Shown: in pieces, positions 4,976-6,583 of the stretch
Layout of the letters: every line of letters starts with the position of its first letter
How positions within the stretch are numbered: position 1 is the stretch's first letter
Notes under the pieces: generated by a model
The model's database searches: none
Told to the model about the DNA's origin: nothing
Seen by the model: only the letters and a program-made list of their open reading frames with translations
From: Chloroflexota bacterium
GTDB lineage: Bacteria > Chloroflexota > UBA5177 > JANWHV01
Assembly (NCBI GenBank): GCA_025450375.1
Contig: JANWHO010000253.1
Coordinates: 1-6,583 of the forward strand
Reading direction: 5' to 3'
DNA length: 6,583 bases
Made by a program: the position numbers and the translations under genes

Positions 4976-6583
4976 CTACTCCACCACGGCGCCGCGGCTC
5001 AGCGCGATCAAATCCTTGAACGCCTCATTGTCCAGCTCGGTCAGCCAGCCCTCGTCGGCCCCCACGATGGCGGAGGAGAGGCGCTTTTTGTCCTCGATCA
5101 GGGCATCGATCTTTTCCTCCACCGTCCCGATGGTGACGAATTTATGGACGAAGACATTCTTGGTTTGACCGATCCGGAAGGCGCGGTCGGTCGCCTGGTC
5201 CTCCACCGAGGGATTCCACCAGCGGTCGAAATGGAAGACGTGGCTTGCCTTGGTCAGGTTCAGGCCCACCCCGCCCGCTCGGAGCGAAAGGATGAAAGCC
5301 GAGGCGGGACGCTCCGGATCCTGGAACTCGGCCACCATGCGGTCACGCGCGGCGGCGCCGGTGCCGCCGTGCAGATACAGACAGGGACGGTGGAGGGCAC
5401 GGGTCAGATGGCGGTCCAGGGCCCTGCCAATCTCGGTGAACTGGGTGAAGATCAGCATGCTCTCCTCACTCTCGATCGCCTCCTCCGCCATCTCGGTCAG
5501 CCGCTTGAGCTTGAGCGAACGGGTGTCGGAGAAGACGCTCCCGTCCTGGAGGAACTGGGCCGGATGGTTGCAGATCTGCTTGAGCTTCATCAGGGTGGCG
5601 AGGATCAGCCCCTTCCGCTGTATCCCCTCGGCGTCCTCAAGCTGAGCCTCCACGTCCCGCACCACCGCCTCGTAGAGCGAGGCTTGCTCGGGGGTCAGAT
5701 TGCAGAACATCTTCTGCTCGATCTTATCCGGGAGGTCGTCGATGATCCGCTTGTCGGTCTTGAGGCGGCGCAGGATGAACGGCTCGACCAGCTTCTTGAG
5801 CACGTCTTGCCGGGCAAGATCGTTGTTTTTCTGGATCGGGGTCTCGAAGCCCTTGCGGAACTGGATCTCTTTCCCCAGATAGCCGGGATTGAGAAAGTTG
5901 AAGATCGACCACAGATCGCGGAGTCGATTCTCCACCGGGGTGCCGGTGAGGGCCATTCGGGAGCGGGCCGGTAGCTTGACAATGGCCTTGGTCTGCGCCG
6001 CGGCGGGATTCTTGATGTTCTGCGCCTCGTCCACCACCAGGCGCCGCCAGCTCTGCCCGCGGAGCAGTTTCTCGTCCAGGCGGGCCAGGGCAAATGAGGT
6101 GAGCACCACGTCGGCATCCGCCCGCGCGGCGGCGAACGCCCCGGCATCCTTGTCTCGGCCACCACCTTGATGGACCAGCACCCGCAACTGGGGCGCGAAT
6201 CGCTCGATCTCTTTCCGCCAGTTCCCCAGTACCGAGGTGGGGGCGATGATCAGGGTCGCGCCATCCCCGTCCGGGCCGGTTCCGTCCGCCAACAGGCGGG
6301 CGATCACTTGCAGCGTCTTTCCCAGCCCCATGTCGTCCGCCAGGCAGGGGCTCAGACCGAGTTGTTCCAGGTAGGTGAGCCAGGCGACCCCACGCTTCTG
6401 GTAGTCGCGCAAGGCGCCCTGGAGGCCGGGCGGATCAGGGAGCGGAGCAAGGGCGCTCTTGTCACTCAAGCGAGCCAGCATGTCCTTCAGCACCTCGTCG
6501 TGGTCCCACTCGAGATCGTCGCCCGATTCGCTCGCCGCCTGCAAAACATCCAGCAGGGTCATCTCGGCCGAGTCCCCGGCGCG
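4976..6583 (-). CDS. SNF2-family DEAD/DEAH-box ATPase, N-terminus beyond right edge
   Basis: Superfamily 2 ATPase of the SNF2/RapA class that translocates on double-stranded DNA to remodel nucleoprotein. The visible 535 residues hold the complete two-lobe motor. Counting from the in-frame ATG at 6562: motif I DDMGLGKT (76-83), motif Ia with APTSVLGNW (107-115), motif II DEAQ (178-181), motif III LTGTPVENR (205-213), motif V RAGGVGLNL (428-436), and motif VI DQATDRAFRIGQ (455-466). The C-terminal tail TVEEKIDALIEDKKRLSSAIVG is typical of the bacterial branch. The frame stays open for seven more codons to the window end, and family members run to roughly 900-1,100 residues with an N-terminal accessory region. 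The ATG at 6562 is therefore probably internal and the gene is cut by the window. It is the upstream gene of a pair with the SWIM protein, and its promoter lies outside. Confidence 0.95.
   Translation of the reverse strand, partial: RAGDSAEMTLLDVLQAASESGDDLEWDHDEVLKDMLARLSDKSALAPLPDPPGLQGALRDYQKRGVAWLTYLEQLGLSPCLADDMGLGKTLQVIARLLADGTGPDGDGATLIIAPTSVLGNWRKEIERFAPQLRVLVHQGGGRDKDAGAFAAARADADVVLTSFALARLDEKLLRGQSWRRLVVDEAQNIKNPAAAQTKAIVKLPARSRMALTGTPVENRLRDLWSIFNFLNPGYLGKEIQFRKGFETPIQKNNDLARQDVLKKLVEPFILRRLKTDKRIIDDLPDKIEQKMFCNLTPEQASLYEAVVRDVEAQLEDAEGIQRKGLILATLMKLKQICNHPAQFLQDGSVFSDTRSLKLKRLTEMAEEAIESEESMLIFTQFTEIGRALDRHLTRALHRPCLYLHGGTGAAARDRMVAEFQDPERPASAFILSLRAGGVGLNLTKASHVFHFDRWWNPSVEDQATDRAFRIGQTKNVFVHKFVTIGTVEEKIDALIEDKKRLSSAIVGADEGWLTELDNEAFKDLIALSRGAVVE

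Noticed and set aside
4952..5974. Long + strand ORF opposite the SNF2 gene (340 codons)
   Set aside because: It mirrors conserved helicase motifs on the other strand, has no ribosome binding site and no domain of its own. Such antisense ORFs are common in high-GC helicase genes.
5980..6040. DEAQ instead of DEAH in motif II of the SNF2 ATPase as a possible defect
   Set aside because: DEAQ is common in the bacterial/archaeal SNF2 branch and retains the catalytic Asp-Glu pair.

Overview
The window is GC-rich bacterial chromosomal DNA with Shine-Dalgarno-led genes and frequent GTG starts. The gene content fits a high-GC, often thermophilic or soil lineage such as Chloroflexota (Thermomicrobia-like) or a related group: a FadE/VLCAD-like acyl-CoA dehydrogenase, a membrane delta-9 desaturase, and a SWIM-finger protein paired with a SNF2 ATPase. 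This placement is an inference from gene content and style, not from a marker gene.

Layout from left to right. (1) The 3' end of an acyl-CoA dehydrogenase gene enters from the left edge (+ strand, stop at 689). (2) A 465-base stretch without a convincing gene follows (690-1154). It holds a compound hairpin, a short direct repeat, a weak 36-codon ORF and, at its right end, a plausible promoter with inverted repeats. (3) A two-gene toxin-antitoxin module on the + strand comprises an AbrB/MazE-type antitoxin (1155-1466) and a PIN-domain ribonuclease toxin (1473-1943). It ends in a perfect 13-bp hairpin that also serves the convergent next gene. (4) A membrane fatty acid desaturase lies on the - strand (2026-2946). 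(5) A 395-base divergent intergenic region follows (2947-3341). (6) A 244-residue + strand protein of unrecognised family has an acidic N-terminus, seven YGQQPG-type hexapeptides, a Q/P-rich linker and two tandem C4 zinc ribbons (3342-4076). (7) A strong hairpin sits between convergent genes (4087-4125). (8) A - strand operon places a SNF2-family ATPase (running off the right edge) upstream of a SWIM zinc-finger protein, 4 bases apart and probably translationally coupled.

How the genes relate: the dehydrogenase and the desaturase both act on fatty acyl chains, but they are separated by the toxin-antitoxin module and are not an operon. The toxin-antitoxin pair is visibly poorer in GC (about 50% in parts of the toxin against about 70% in the dehydrogenase and the helicase), which suggests separate acquisition. 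The SNF2/SWIM pair probably acts together on nucleic acid or nucleoprotein. The least explained item is the low-complexity zinc-ribbon protein. It resembles eukaryotic prion-like/zinc-finger architectures, and its repeat is kept at the protein level despite fully diverged codons.
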